A model generated the notes under the pieces. The model did no database searches, had not been told where the DNA came from, and worked only from the letters and a program-made list of their open reading frames with translations. Position numbers and translations under genes: made by a program. Below, one piece after another: positions 21,553 through 31,654 of a stretch of 64,000 bases of DNA. Each line of letters opens with the position of its first letter. The first letter of the stretch is position 1. The DNA is from Plumapathes pennacea. Taxonomy: Eukaryota; Cnidaria; Anthozoa; Antipatharia; Myriopathidae. The stretch lies in the NCBI GenBank assembly GCA_964036295.1, contig OZ038471.1, positions 10,868,184-10,932,183 on the forward strand, written 5' to 3'.

Positions 21553-21972
21553 AGGAAACCCCGGGGGTGGGGACAAATTGGCATTAAATTGTTGGCAATA
21601 TAGTCTACATTAAACATTTCTTTAGAAATAGTAGAAAACTATATTATTTTCGGAAAAAGTTGGATAAACAATGCGCCAATTTGGGTTCTGAAATTCGCGG
21701 GCGCCGCCATTTTGGATTTTGTGACGTTTCACGGCTGCTCCTATTGTTAGAAAACAATAGGCTCATTGTTTTCTAACAATAGGAGCAGCCGTGAAACGTC
21801 ACAAAATCCAAGATGGCGGCGCCCGCGAAGTTCAAATCCCAAAATGGCGCATACGTCTATCCAATTTTTTCAGAAAATAATATAGTTTTCCTAATTTTTT
21901 TAAACAAATTTTCAATTTAGACTATATTGCCAACAATTTAATGCCAGTTTGTCCAAACACCCGGGGTTTCCT
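21553..21972. mobile_element. 420 bp near-perfect palindromic (foldback) element with TTAA target site
   Basis: The whole element is an inverted repeat of ~205 bp arms with a centre at about 21766 (AACAATAGG, CTCATTG, then CAATAGGAGC). Ends are AGGAAACCCCGGG and its complement, with TTAA at 21549-21552 and 21973-21976. Both arms carry CGGCTGCTCCTATTG-type blocks and GCGGGCGCCGCCAT. No protein is encoded. Confidence 0.8.
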
Positions 21973-23854
21973 TTAAAACATATTACAATTTTTCCAAAAA
22001 AAAAAACAAACAAACAAACAAAAAACTCTCCCTCTCTGTTTGTTGTTTTTGCACAAACAGTAAAATGAACACCACCAAAATTGATGTGATGTTTTGTCAA
22101 CACATTTGGCAAAATAACTAAAACAAAATTAATTTACGAAGTGTCACTATTATATGACAACTACAGGAAAATAGGCATCCCACTTTGAATGAGTGCCCCT
22201 GCCTTCTCCTCAATTTGAATTAAGCAATTATTCAAGGTATCAGTAATCACGGTATTGTGTAATTTTGAAAAAAAAAAAAAAAAACAGTACATATTTACCA
22301 TGGCAAAAAATAACACTATTGAAAATATGGTCCGTTTTATCCACTGAGAAAAATATGAGTCAATTATCATAAACTCCAAAGAACTTTTAATATTAAAATA
22401 TTACTAGCCCAGCAAAAAGAAGTTCTAGTTTAAGTTTGCACTGCGCTCTCTACAGCTGTGAAACCAATTAAATAGTTGAATTTTGGTTGTATATTTGCTA
22501 GGGGTGTAAACTGCTTCTAAAGAACACCACATATTTTCTTGGGTGAGCAAATGTGGCCACCCAGATAAAAATGGCAGGCGGGATCCCAGGAATTGGCAGG
22601 ATCCGAAAATCCCGCCAGGGAACCACATGGAATCCCACCTGGGATTCCACATGGCCTGCCTTAGTAACAGATCAGGAATATAATGTCTGAGAAATGAGCT
22701 TCAATATTGTTTCAGCAACATTCAGATCAGTCAGATAATACTTTTGCACCCTTGTGCAAACTTTGTAACTTGTTTAAAACACAAGTGCAGTGACCACTAT
22801 AGAGTGTGTACATCGAGAGGTGCCAACTGGCTTATCAAAGTGAGCAGCAAAACAAAAACATGCACACCATCATGACTGTAAACAAAATACTGCCAAACCA
22901 TCGTTGCTGAGAACAGTCATGTGAAAAACCTGTGAAAACTGTTGTGGCTGAGAAACACCCCTGAAAAAAAAAACAGTGAATTTTGCAATGCTTGATTTTG
23001 CCAAATTGTGTTAAATTTTGGCACCTATGGATTAAACCTGTGATGTTTTTAAAACAAAATGAAAAAAACCTGTAATGCAAAATTGATTGAAAAACTACAT
23101 ACACAGAGTGAATTTGTGAAAAAACCTGTGAAACACCATTGCATAAAATTTGCTCAAAATAACCTGTGAAAAAACCTGTGGTGCAAAATTGCTTGAAAAC
23201 TGTTCAAAGTGAACCTGTGAAAAAAACTTTGAAAATCGCAAACTGCTGAAATTAACCCAGCCTGATCTACAAGGGAGAGCAATTTTTGCTTAATAGGATT
23301 CACATGCTTTGATAAGCCAGCTAAATTAAGTATTTGTACACAATATTTCTTTTTAAGATGTAAAAACAGGATGACAGTAAAAGTGATCTTGATAGTGTTA
23401 CATATATTTAATTAATATATAATTTTGAAACCGCAACTGGAACAGAACTTCAATTGCATTCAGAAAATCTGCATGATTTGTGATTTTACATTATTAGTCA
23501 ATTTATCTGGGTACAGCTGAATGATCAGTTGCTCCATATGCTACTACAAATTTACAGTATCATCAGATACCAGTAACCATAAGATCAAAATGGATTTATT
23601 AATGTTATAAAATGCTATTACTAATGTGCAAGACTACCAGGAACACTGAAACCTTAGTGAGTATATACAAGCAGATAGGAAAACTTTTCTCTTTTTGTAG
23701 TCTACGTTAGCCTTTCCTGCCCTAATTATATCTATTCTGTAGCTGTTTCATCCTCAAAAGAAATCATATAGACCACTGTATCTTAATCCACAAAATATTG
23801 TCTGAAATTAATCACACTATACATGTATGTTCGTATAGCACTATTATGTAGCTA
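21973..23854. other. Gene 1 first intron, repeats only
   Basis: Contains GGGATCCC/CCTGGGATTCC clusters at 22560-22650, similar in style to 36080-36180, and a diverged tandem repeat of CCTGTGAAAAAACCTGTG units at about 22925-23245. No exon seen. Confidence 0.5.
22925..23245. repeat. Diverged tandem repeat of CCTGTGAAAA / GCAAAATTG units
   Basis: The motifs AACCTGTGAAAAAACCTGTG and TGCAAAATTG(C/A)TTGAAAA recur at least four times at variable spacing (22927, 23035-23100, 23122-23180, 23190-23230). Minisatellite-like and strongly diverged. Confidence 0.55.
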
Positions 23855-24126
23855 CAATCAAATGCAAAATGGTTGAGACACTCGCAAAAAAGGGCCCAAT
23901 CTTCTCTTCTATTTCCTCACTCTTATCCGGATTTTGTTTGACAGCATCTCCCCCTCCCCCCCCCCCCCCCTCCCGTTTCAATGTTGAGTATCCAATATCG
24001 CACAACGAGATTTCAGGCCCGAACAACATTGAGACGGGGGGAGGGGGGCCAGAAATGAACAAAACTTAAAAGCCGATAAATTGCTCAAAATATGCACAGT
24101 GTCTCAAATACTTTTGCATTTGATTG
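23855..24126. mobile_element. MITE, 272 bp
   Basis: Terminal inverted repeats CAATCAAATGCAAAA with GAGACACT, and the complement TTTTGCATTTGATTG at the right end. Inside are C-rich (23950-23970) and G-rich (24035-24050) runs. No clear target duplication. Confidence 0.65.
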
Positions 24127-24819
24127 TCTGAAAGTCATGTGTCGAAAATGCTGGCTCAGAGCGTCTTTTATCTTTTTTGAAAGGCGATTTTTGGCATGCT
24201 TCATCACTGTGTTATCTTCTATTAGGAAAAATAAGTCCCATGGTTCTTTGGAGGTGGGGCAATTAGCTTTTAATGTTCCAAATTGTATCAAATTTGAAAT
24301 TTCCGGAAATGACGGGATAAGACTTAGTACAATATTACTTCCGGTGTGTTATTAATTGATGGTATGTTTGCCACAAATGGAGGCTATTTCGTGTATGTTA
24401 CGTTTTGTTCAATGAACTCTCATTATTTTAAAGCTAATTGGCGAAAACAAAAACCTCTTTTGATGGAAAACCAACGGTCTACCATCAGAACAAAAGGGAT
24501 TATGCAAATAATCTTTTGTATACATGGTAGACCGTTGAAATCTTCATGGATATGAATCTACTGTACAGTGTGATGATCGTTCACTCAATTTCGGCCGAAA
24601 ATAAGCTTAGAAAAGCATTTCGGGCACGGTGGAATGTCTTTCTGCTCTTCTGCGGGAATCTGATAGCTAAAATTGAATACTCGTCAGCGCACAGACAGTA
24701 TCACAGTTTCTCGCTCGTCAATCACATTATTTGTGTGTCTCATTCACTTCAGATGCCTGTCCAATGGGCGATAATGTGCTTGGTTCAGATGGGAAATTTT
24801 TACCGTCATCCCAACCCTC
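24127..24819. other. Gene 1 first intron, unassigned
   Basis: Contains a ~20 bp inverted pair AACGGTCTACCAT (24472) and ATGGTAGACCGTT (24523) around a short loop. Nothing gene-like. Confidence 0.4.
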
Positions 24820-25026
24820 TGTTGGAAACTATGCGAGGTTATAATCAGCCAGAATTGTGATTGACAGTATTATCTAATTAACATGACTATGAATAGGGGT
24901 GTGTAATCATATCGTATTACAACTTTTACAGCGTGGCTTGCCCCGAGAGTTTTTGCGTGTGAGTTTGTAGTGAAATATCAATCGGAGAATAAATTAGGGA
25001 GCGTGTTCTACCACGTTTTCGAAACA
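24820..25026 (+). repeat. 5' LTR of the BEL/Pao element
   Basis: Begins TGTTGGAAACTATGCGAGG and ends TTTTCGAAACA, matching 30391-30596. It is followed at 25028 by TGGCGACCACGACGGG, which would pair with the 3' end of an arginine tRNA (ending GGUCGCCA) and is the likely primer-binding site. Confidence 0.9.
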
Positions 25027-25060
25027 GTGGCGACCACGACGGGAGAGCTACGACATCGGA

Positions 25061-25555
25061 ATGGAAAAGCAACTTGCGGATTTAAACGGGAAGTTCAATA
25101 CGCTGAACTTTCGAATCAACAAAACCGAAGAAGTTTTGAACCAGAATGACCGTCTGGCGGCGGAAAGCCAAAAAACGTCGCTGGAGAACATATCAGAGGC
25201 CGTTAACTCTCTCAAGGAGACCATAGAAGAAAAGAAGTTTGCTAAGGGAGAGACAGAAGAAGACATAAAGGAATGGGCCTCAGAATTCGAGAAAACTCTC
25301 AGCCGGGCGGACAAATGCATCAAGGAGTTGACACATCAAATCGAGCGAATCGATCGCGATTTGAAACAAGCGAACGCTCTCCTCGAACACCAGCAGGCTA
25401 TTGAGCTAGAGGAAGAGAAGATCAAGTTTCAGCAAAAGGCCACCGAGCGAGCCCATGCTGAAGAACTAGAATTTGAACGGAAAAACTCGAGCTACAACAA
25501 CATGAACAAACAAAGTCGGGACCCCATTACGCAACCAACAGCAGTGGAACGGTGA
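25061..25555 (+). pseudogene. BEL/Pao gag, N-terminal part
   Basis: 164-residue frame from an ATG at 25061 to a TGA at 25553. The content is strongly coiled-coil (Leu/Glu/Lys/Asn rich, LADLNGKFNTLNF then EEKKFAKGETEED). In related elements this region runs straight into the gag core; here the frame ends exactly where the next frame begins (ATG at 25558), so a small frameshift near 25550 is likely. A genuine overlap for reinitiation is an alternative. Confidence 0.7.
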
Positions 25556-25557
25556 GA

Positions 25558-27309
25558 ATGCCCAAACTGGTAATCACCAAGTTCAGTGGAACGCCTCAGG
25601 ACTGGCTACGCTTTTGGGGACAATTTGAAACGCAAATCGACAAGTCAACGGTTCCCGCACTCACGAAGTTCTCTTATCTGAAGGAATTAGTGGAGATAAA
25701 GGTGCGAAATCTAATCGATGGCCTTCCCTTCACTGAAGAGGGATATACCAAAGCAAAGGATCTGCTCGTCAGACGCTACGGAAACACAAGCGAAGTTGTT
25801 GGAGCCTATGTGCGGAACATTCTAGAGCTACCAACAGTTAAGGAGAGGGACGTAAAGAAGATTCACGAATTTTATGAAACCCTGCAGTTCAACGTCGAAT
25901 CCCTGCAGACGTTACAAAGTCTAAATAAACTCGACGCCGCGGTAAGGTTCACATTTGACAAGCTGGAGGTGATTAAGAACGAGCTCGCGATGGTTAACGA
26001 GAACTGGAGCGAGTGGACCTTCATGCAGTTTTTGGAAGCGCTAGAAGAATGGACAATTAACAATCCCAGACAAGGAAATCAGAATTCCAGGAGCTCCTAC
26101 AACCGCGCCGAAAGATCGAGATCGTTTTTCTCCAAACGAGAAGAAACCGGAAACCAACCGACGCGGGGCTGTTTGTATTGCTCAAGCGGAAACCACAAGG
26201 CCATTAGCTGCGACAAAGTCGTAAAACCTGAAGAGAGGAGGAAGATTCTGGCCGAAAAGCGCTTGTGTTTCATCTGTACTGGCACAAAACACAGAGCTGT
26301 GGATTGTAAAAGTAAGAATAGTTGCCAAATCTGCCAAGGAAAACACCACACGTCAATATGTGACAAATCACAGACACCTCGCGAACCCGGAATGACAGCT
26401 AATCACGTGGGGCAATCAACAGTAATTCACCCTGTTGTTGTCGTGAAGATCAACGGCTACAAATTCAGAGCGTTGTTGGACAGTGGCGCAAGCCATTCGT
26501 ACGCATCTTCCACCGCTATTAATTTGATCAACGCCAAACCAAAGTCTACAGGACTCAGGCAAATCGCCATGCTAACTGGCGTCACTACGCGAACAATGCA
26601 AGTGTACGAAGTTGTTATGCATGCCGTCACTGGGGATTTCAGACTCGACGTGAACATCACCAAGGTTGAAAAGCGAGAGCTGCTGAGTTTGGAAAATCCA
26701 CACTATGAAAGAGTTCTCGACGAGAACACACACCTGAGGGGGGTTCACATGGATGATGACGACGAGAAAGACCAGCTGCCCGTTCACATTATTCTCGGAG
26801 CGAACGATTTCGCTAAGATACGCACCACAGAACGATTACGCGTCGGCCGACGTGGTGACCCTGTCGCCGAGTTTACCAGGTTTGGATGGGCAATCATGTC
26901 GCCAGGCGCAGACCAGGACATCTCCCCAGGATACTTGGCAGTCAGCTCAACCACAGATTACGATAACCTGTGTGCACTAGACGTGCTTGGTCTTGCAGAC
27001 ACAACCAGGGACCAAGGCAATGTGTATGGAGAGTTTAGAGAGCAGTTGACGCGATCTGAGGAGGGGTGGTACGAGACCGGCCTACCGTGGAAGGGAAACC
27101 ACTCTCCCTTGCCGTCTAACTACGATGGGAGCGTACGTCGTTTGAATTCCTTGCTGCGCAAGTTGCGGAGGACTGACATGCTCGCTGAGTATGACGCCGT
27201 CATTCGCGAGCAGCTGAAGGCAGGTGTAGTTCAGAAAGCACCCAACGAAGTTACAGGAAAGGAGTTCTATCTACCACATCGAGCTGTTGTGAGGGAAAAC
27301 GCGGAATGA
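25558..27309 (+). pseudogene. BEL/Pao gag core, zinc knuckles and aspartic protease
   Basis: The open frame starts MPKLVITKFSGTPQDWLRFW, the conserved gag (DUF1759) entry of BEL/Pao elements. At about residues 200-270 come Cys/His knuckles (CLYCSSGNHKAISC, CFICTGTKHRAVDC, CQICQGKHHTSIC). The protease active site is LLDSGASHS near residue 305. The frame then enters the start of reverse transcriptase and is cut by a TGA at 27307, directly before TKLRVVYDAS; a Ser codon is usual at that point in relatives, so TCA to TGA is the likely change. It would encode particle assembly and polyprotein cleavage. Confidence 0.9.
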
Positions 27310-28080
27310 ACCAAGCTCAGGGTCGTCTATGATGCATCAGCACGTGCGCACGACAACGCGCCGTCACTGAACGAGTGTCTACATACCGGACCACCTTTAC
27401 AGAACCAGCTATGGAGTGTCATCACGCGCAACCGGCTTCACGCTGTGGCAGTTGCTGGTGACTTACAGAAAGCATTCTTACAGGTGCGAGTGCGCGAGGC
27501 TGAGCGAGACGCCTTGCGATTTCACTGGATTGTGGATCTGCAGTCAGCAGAGATAGAAACTCTGCGTTTTACTAGAGTGGTGTTTGGGCTGGCACCGTCC
27601 CCTTTCCTGCTAAACGGGGTGATCCAGCAACACCTAGAGAACTGGGAGTCTCGCTATCCTGAGAGTGTGATGGAAATACGCAAGAGCCTGTACGTGGACG
27701 ATCTCATATCTGGAGGGCCTACTACAGGAAAAGCTAAACAGCTGAAGTCTAGCGCTGTTGAAATCTTCGACGAGGCGAAATTTAAGCTACACAAGTGGCA
27801 TTTGAATGTGCCCGAACTTGAGACCACCTGTGATAACGGGGAGCCTTCGTACGCTAAACAGCAGCTTGGCAAACCTTCGACTAGTGAGGGATGTAAGCTC
27901 ATGGGGCTCAAGTGGAACAAAGTCGACGACACTTTGCACGTATCATTCCCGACCCAACCCGCTACGTTGACCAAACGCGGAATCCTCACCAACTTAGCGA
28001 AGCTATACGATTCACTGGGGCTCGTGTCGCCAGTAATGCTGGAAGGAAAGCTGATATACCATGAAGCTTGCGAGCGATAG
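27310..28080 (+). pseudogene. BEL/Pao reverse transcriptase
   Basis: The same frame continues after the TGA. Motifs: KLRVVYDAS, then AVAGDLQKAFLQV (first catalytic Asp), FGLAPSPFLLN, and SLYVDDLISG at about 27685-27714 with the YVDD catalytic box. A TAG at 28078 ends the frame before TSWDAPLP, where relatives have no stop. The enzyme would copy element RNA into DNA; the two stops make this copy defective. Confidence 0.92.
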
Positions 28081-29010
28081 ACAAGCTGGGATGCGCCGTT
28101 ACCAGAAGCTGTGGCCAAACAGTGGTCCAAGTGGGAGCAGGAACTGCCGGAAGCCGTGTCCTTTCCACGTAGTCTGACAAGCTACCAAGAGCCAATCCAG
28201 GAAGTGAAACTACACGCGTTCGGCGACGCAAGCGGGTGCGGAGTGAGTGCTGCGGTGTACGCCGTGGTAACGCAAGCATCGAGTGTAACACAAGGCCTGG
28301 TGGCTGCCAAGTCCCGACTCACCAAGCAGGGACTTACCATTCCTCGCTTGGAACTCGTGGCGGGACACATGGCAGTCAACTTATCTGTGAATGTCCGTAA
28401 GGCACTGGAAGGTTTCAACTTAGCAGACGATATCCAGTGTTGGTCAGACAGCTCAGTAGCGTTGCATTGGCTGAATGACCAAGGTGAATACCGACAATTT
28501 GTCGCAAATAGAGTAAGGAAGATCCAAAGTCACCCGAACACACTATGGCAACACGTTCCTACGAACGACAACCCGGCTGACCTTGGCAGTCGAGGAGGCA
28601 GTGTAACGGGTGCAGAGCTGTGGTGGAACGGACCTTCGTGGTTGGCCGACACATCCAAGTGGCCAACTGAACTTGTGACCCAACCAAGTGAGGACAGCAA
28701 CGCGGAGAAGAAGGTTCAACGAGAACTTTTCGCAGTTGGAGTCGAAGGAAGCGATGACTTTGACTCCGTACTCGATAAGTTCGGCTTGCGCAAAGCCATG
28801 AGGGTTTTTGCGTGGATCTCGCGATTCACACATAACTCCCGACACCCTTCCGAGAAGATCGAGGGAACCTTGACAATGCACGAGATAGCGGCTCAGGAGT
28901 TGTTTTGGATCAAGAGAGCACAACGCCAGGGAATGAGCACGATCACCTTTGCTGCCCACAAAGATCAATTGAACCTCCAGCTGAACTCCGAGTATGGGGG
29001 TGCCGAGGGC
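28081..29010 (+). pseudogene. BEL/Pao RNase H and connection domain
   Basis: It continues in the reverse transcriptase frame. RNase H residues are visible: HAFGDASGCG (Asp), IPRLELVAG (Glu) and CWSDSSVALHW (Asp), followed by NPADLGSRG. The frame is lost at a GGGGG run near 28996-29001: the next conserved block, CRGRIQGEYPIYLPDSA, is in the third frame, so the run has probably gained or lost a base. Confidence 0.88.
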
Positions 29011-30287
29011 GAATCCAGGGCGAGTACCCTATATACTTGCCTGACTCTGCCCTTTTCACAGCCAAGCTTGTGCAGCGTGAGCACGTGACCACCTTGCATG
29101 GAGGAATTGGTCTCACTATGGCGAAGGTTCGAGAAGAGTATTGGGTGCCTCGCCTATGTAAACTCGTAAAGAGGATACGGAAGAAGTGCTGGGGGTGTAA
29201 GAAGTTTCAAACAGTCGCCATGAAATGTCTTCCCCCAGGGTTTCTACCGAGAGCAAGAACCGAAGGTACCACGCCCTTCAATGTAATTGGAGTAGACTTT
29301 GCTGGCCCGGTCAAGTACCTCAGCAAAGGAAAAGGGGAGCGGAAAGCCTACATAGTTTTGTACTCCTGCAGTCTGACATGGGGAGTCTTCTTAGAGTTAT
29401 TGCCAAGTCTGGAGACGAGCGAGTTCATCAAGAGCTTCAAGCGCCTGGTAGCAAGGAGGGGGAGACTGTCACGGGTCTACTCAGACAACGGGTCGACCTT
29501 TATAGCAGCGGCGAAGTGGTTAAAGAAGGTGCGCAAGGACGAGGAACTGAACGAGTTCCTCTGCAATCAGTCAATCTCTTGGCAGTTCAATCTCAGTCGA
29601 GCCCCATGGTGGGGCGGCCAGTTCGAGCGCCTAATTGGCCTAATGAAAGCAGCCTTCTACAAGATGGTAGGAGGTGGGCTCCTCGTGTGGGATGAGCTAA
29701 GTGAAGTTCTGCTCGACATCGAGGTCACTATCAACAACCGACCGCTAAGTTACCTGGAGGAAGATGTCCAGCTGCCAACGCTAACGCCGAACTCACTGCT
29801 CTTCATCAACTCGAACAACCTGCCAGAACTTCAGCCATACCATCAAAAGGAAAGAGATCTAAGGAAACGGGCTAAGTTCCTCAAGAAGACGAAGGACGCG
29901 ATGTGGCATCGCTGGACGACCGAGTATGTGAGAGCACTGCGAGAACGCCATCGCCTGAAGCACAATGGCAATGGTCATCAGCTTGCTGTAGGTGACGTCG
30001 TGATTATCAAGACGACAGAGTGAAACCGCAACTGCTGGCCACTCGGAATTGTAGAGAGCCTAATCGTTGGACGGGATGGAGTTGTACGTATGGCCAGACT
30101 CAGGGCTGGTAGGAACCACTTGGAGAGAGCAGTCCAGCATCTGTACCCTCTGGAGCTGTCGTGTGACACGGCCGCGGAGCCAGCACCTCTGAACCCTGAT
30201 GCGTCTGTATTCAGGCCTAGGCGCGATGCTGCAGAGTACGCTTACAGGACGTACTGCACGATGAACAACAAGATTGAACATTGCTAG
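29004..30287 (+). pseudogene. BEL/Pao integrase and C-terminal domain
   Basis: Zinc-binding motif HVTTLHGGIG with CWGCKKF. The catalytic core has GVDFAGPV (Asp), YSDNGSTF (Asp) and GGQFERLIG (Glu). The C-terminal domain (QLAVGDVVIIK, then PLGIVESL, AGRNHLERAVQHLYPLE) follows. A TGA at 30021 splits the C-terminal domain in a conserved stretch; the frame stays open beyond it to 30287. Insertion of the cDNA would be its role. Confidence 0.9.
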
Positions 30288-30390
30288 TACTTTATAGAGA
30301 AACATCGAACCTTTATTTTTATCATGTGTCGTTTTGTTTGAGTCAGTTTCCGCATACATATGCCTCGTCAACGAGCCATATGGGGGAGTG

Positions 30391-30596
30391 TGTTGGAAAC
30401 TATGCGAGGTTATAATCAGCCAGAATTGTGACTGACAGTATTATCTAATTAACATGACTATGAATAGGGGTGTGTAATCATATCGTATTACAACTTTTAC
30501 AGCGTGGCTTGCCCCGAGAGTTTTTGTGTGTGAGTTTGTAGTGAAATATCAATCGGAGAATAAATTAGGAAGCGTGTTCCATCACGTTTTCGAAAC
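30391..30596 (+). repeat. 3' LTR of the BEL/Pao element
   Basis: Matches 24820-25025 with five base differences, four of them clustered in the last ~65 bp. It is preceded by a purine-rich GGGGGAGTG, the likely polypurine tract. Confidence 0.9.
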
Positions 30597-31278
30597 CTCT
30601 AGTTCTGATAAATACGGTTGAATGTCTTCCATGTCTCGTTTCTGTAATATTCTGATGCACTGAGATAACGATTGAACTGCCTAAACGATGTATAAACTCA
30701 GCGAGAACGTTTGAAAACAGGTGAAAACCACAGGTTTATATAGCACACACAAATTATAGGTAAAAAAGGTGCATTAGTGCTGAGTGTGATTTCTTTAACG
30801 GGTAGCGCGTGACGGGTAACGGCTGACAGGTAACGGGTAGCGGTGTTCATTTGCCTGACTTGTTTATTTGGTGTTTGTTTGTAAAATAACATAATTTTTA
30901 TTACACGAGACACATTTACCTCGGTGAAAGCATTTACTATACTGCGGTAAAAGTTCGACGCGTCTAGACAATTCACAAAACCGTATTTCTTATATCCTTC
31001 CTGACTTTTTTCTTCGTTGAAGGCAAATTCATTTGGGGTCGATTTGCAGTTAGTTCAAATTACACGTCAATCGATAAACACTAATTGTCACCAAAGGTAG
31101 CTGCTTGCGGTTCCATTTAAAATAGAACTTCAATCGCATTCACAGGTGTTTAACACGAGGTGGTGACATATCACTGTCAAACACGACACAAGTCAAGATT
31201 TGTGTAATGCATGTGCGAAAGAGTTACGGTTGCTTTGACTGCAATACTGATCTTCATTGATTGAGAAAGCGAGTGAGT
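30597..31278. other. Gene 1 first intron, short inverted copy of the 7-bp repeat
   Basis: At about 30797-30842, GGGTAGCG, GACGGGTAACGG and AACGGGTAGCGG are reverse-strand units of the 7-bp repeat that lies at 31279. Nothing else is recognised. Confidence 0.6.
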
Positions 31279-31502
31279 GTTACCCGCTACCCGTTACCCG
31301 TTACCCGTCACCCACTACCCATCACCCGCTACCCGCTACCCGTCACCCGCTACCCGCTACCCGTTACCCGTCACCCGCTACCCGTCACCCGCTACCCGCT
31401 ACCCGTCACCCGCTACCCGTTACCCGCTACCCGTCACCCGTTACCCGCTACCCGTCACCCGTCACCCGTCACCCGCTACCCGTCACCCGCTACCCGCTAC
31501 CC
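31279..31502 (+). repeat. 7-bp tandem repeat (CCCGCTA / CCCGTTA / CCCGTCA), ~31 units
   Basis: About 220 bp of three interspersed heptamer variants. Because 7 is not a multiple of 3, all three forward frames are open and give the same Pro/Ala/Thr/Arg peptides, so the ORFs are not genes. It ends abruptly at GTGGAAAAG, where LINE coding sequence begins. Confidence 0.95.
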
Positions 31503-31654
31503 GTGGAAAAGATCTGTCGGAAATTATCAGGATTCTAGAGAGTGGTGATGAGGTGGACATAGTATACTTGGACTTCTGGAAAGCATTTGACAAAGTGCCA
31601 CACAAACGACTGCTACTGAAATTACAAGCCTATATGGAATAACTGGCCAAATTA
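31503..31654 (+). pseudogene. LINE reverse transcriptase fragment, 5' part (interrupted)
   Basis: The frame reads DLSEIIRILESGDEVDIVYL, then DFWKAFDKVPHKRLLLKL, the conserved reverse transcriptase block with the first catalytic Asp of non-LTR elements. It is interrupted at A31654/T31655 by a Helitron-like element and resumes at 33410. The upstream part of the LINE is missing; the 7-bp repeat abuts it. Confidence 0.85.

Larger units (their letters stand above)
24820..30596 (+). mobile_element. BEL/Pao-type LTR retrotransposon, complete but inactivated
   Basis: 5.8 kb element with two LTRs, a probable primer-binding site, gag and a pol in the order protease, reverse transcriptase, RNase H, integrase, which is the BEL/Pao order. 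The LTRs differ at 5 of about 206 positions (2.4%), so insertion is fairly recent. Pol carries three in-frame stops and a frameshift, and gag also changes frame, so the copy cannot make its proteins. Left flank is CCCTC and right flank CCTCT; a 4-5 bp duplication is possible but not exact. It lies in sense opposite to gene 1, within its first intron. Confidence 0.93.

Noticed and set aside
28111..28968. Long minus-strand ORFs across the BEL/Pao pol region
   Set aside because: Antisense shadows of the RNase H and integrase frames, which carry clear catalytic motifs on the plus strand.
31257..31642. Three overlapping Pro/Ala/Thr/Arg-rich ORFs
   Set aside because: All three frames of a 7-bp tandem repeat are open; only the last ~40 codons of one frame are real LINE sequence.
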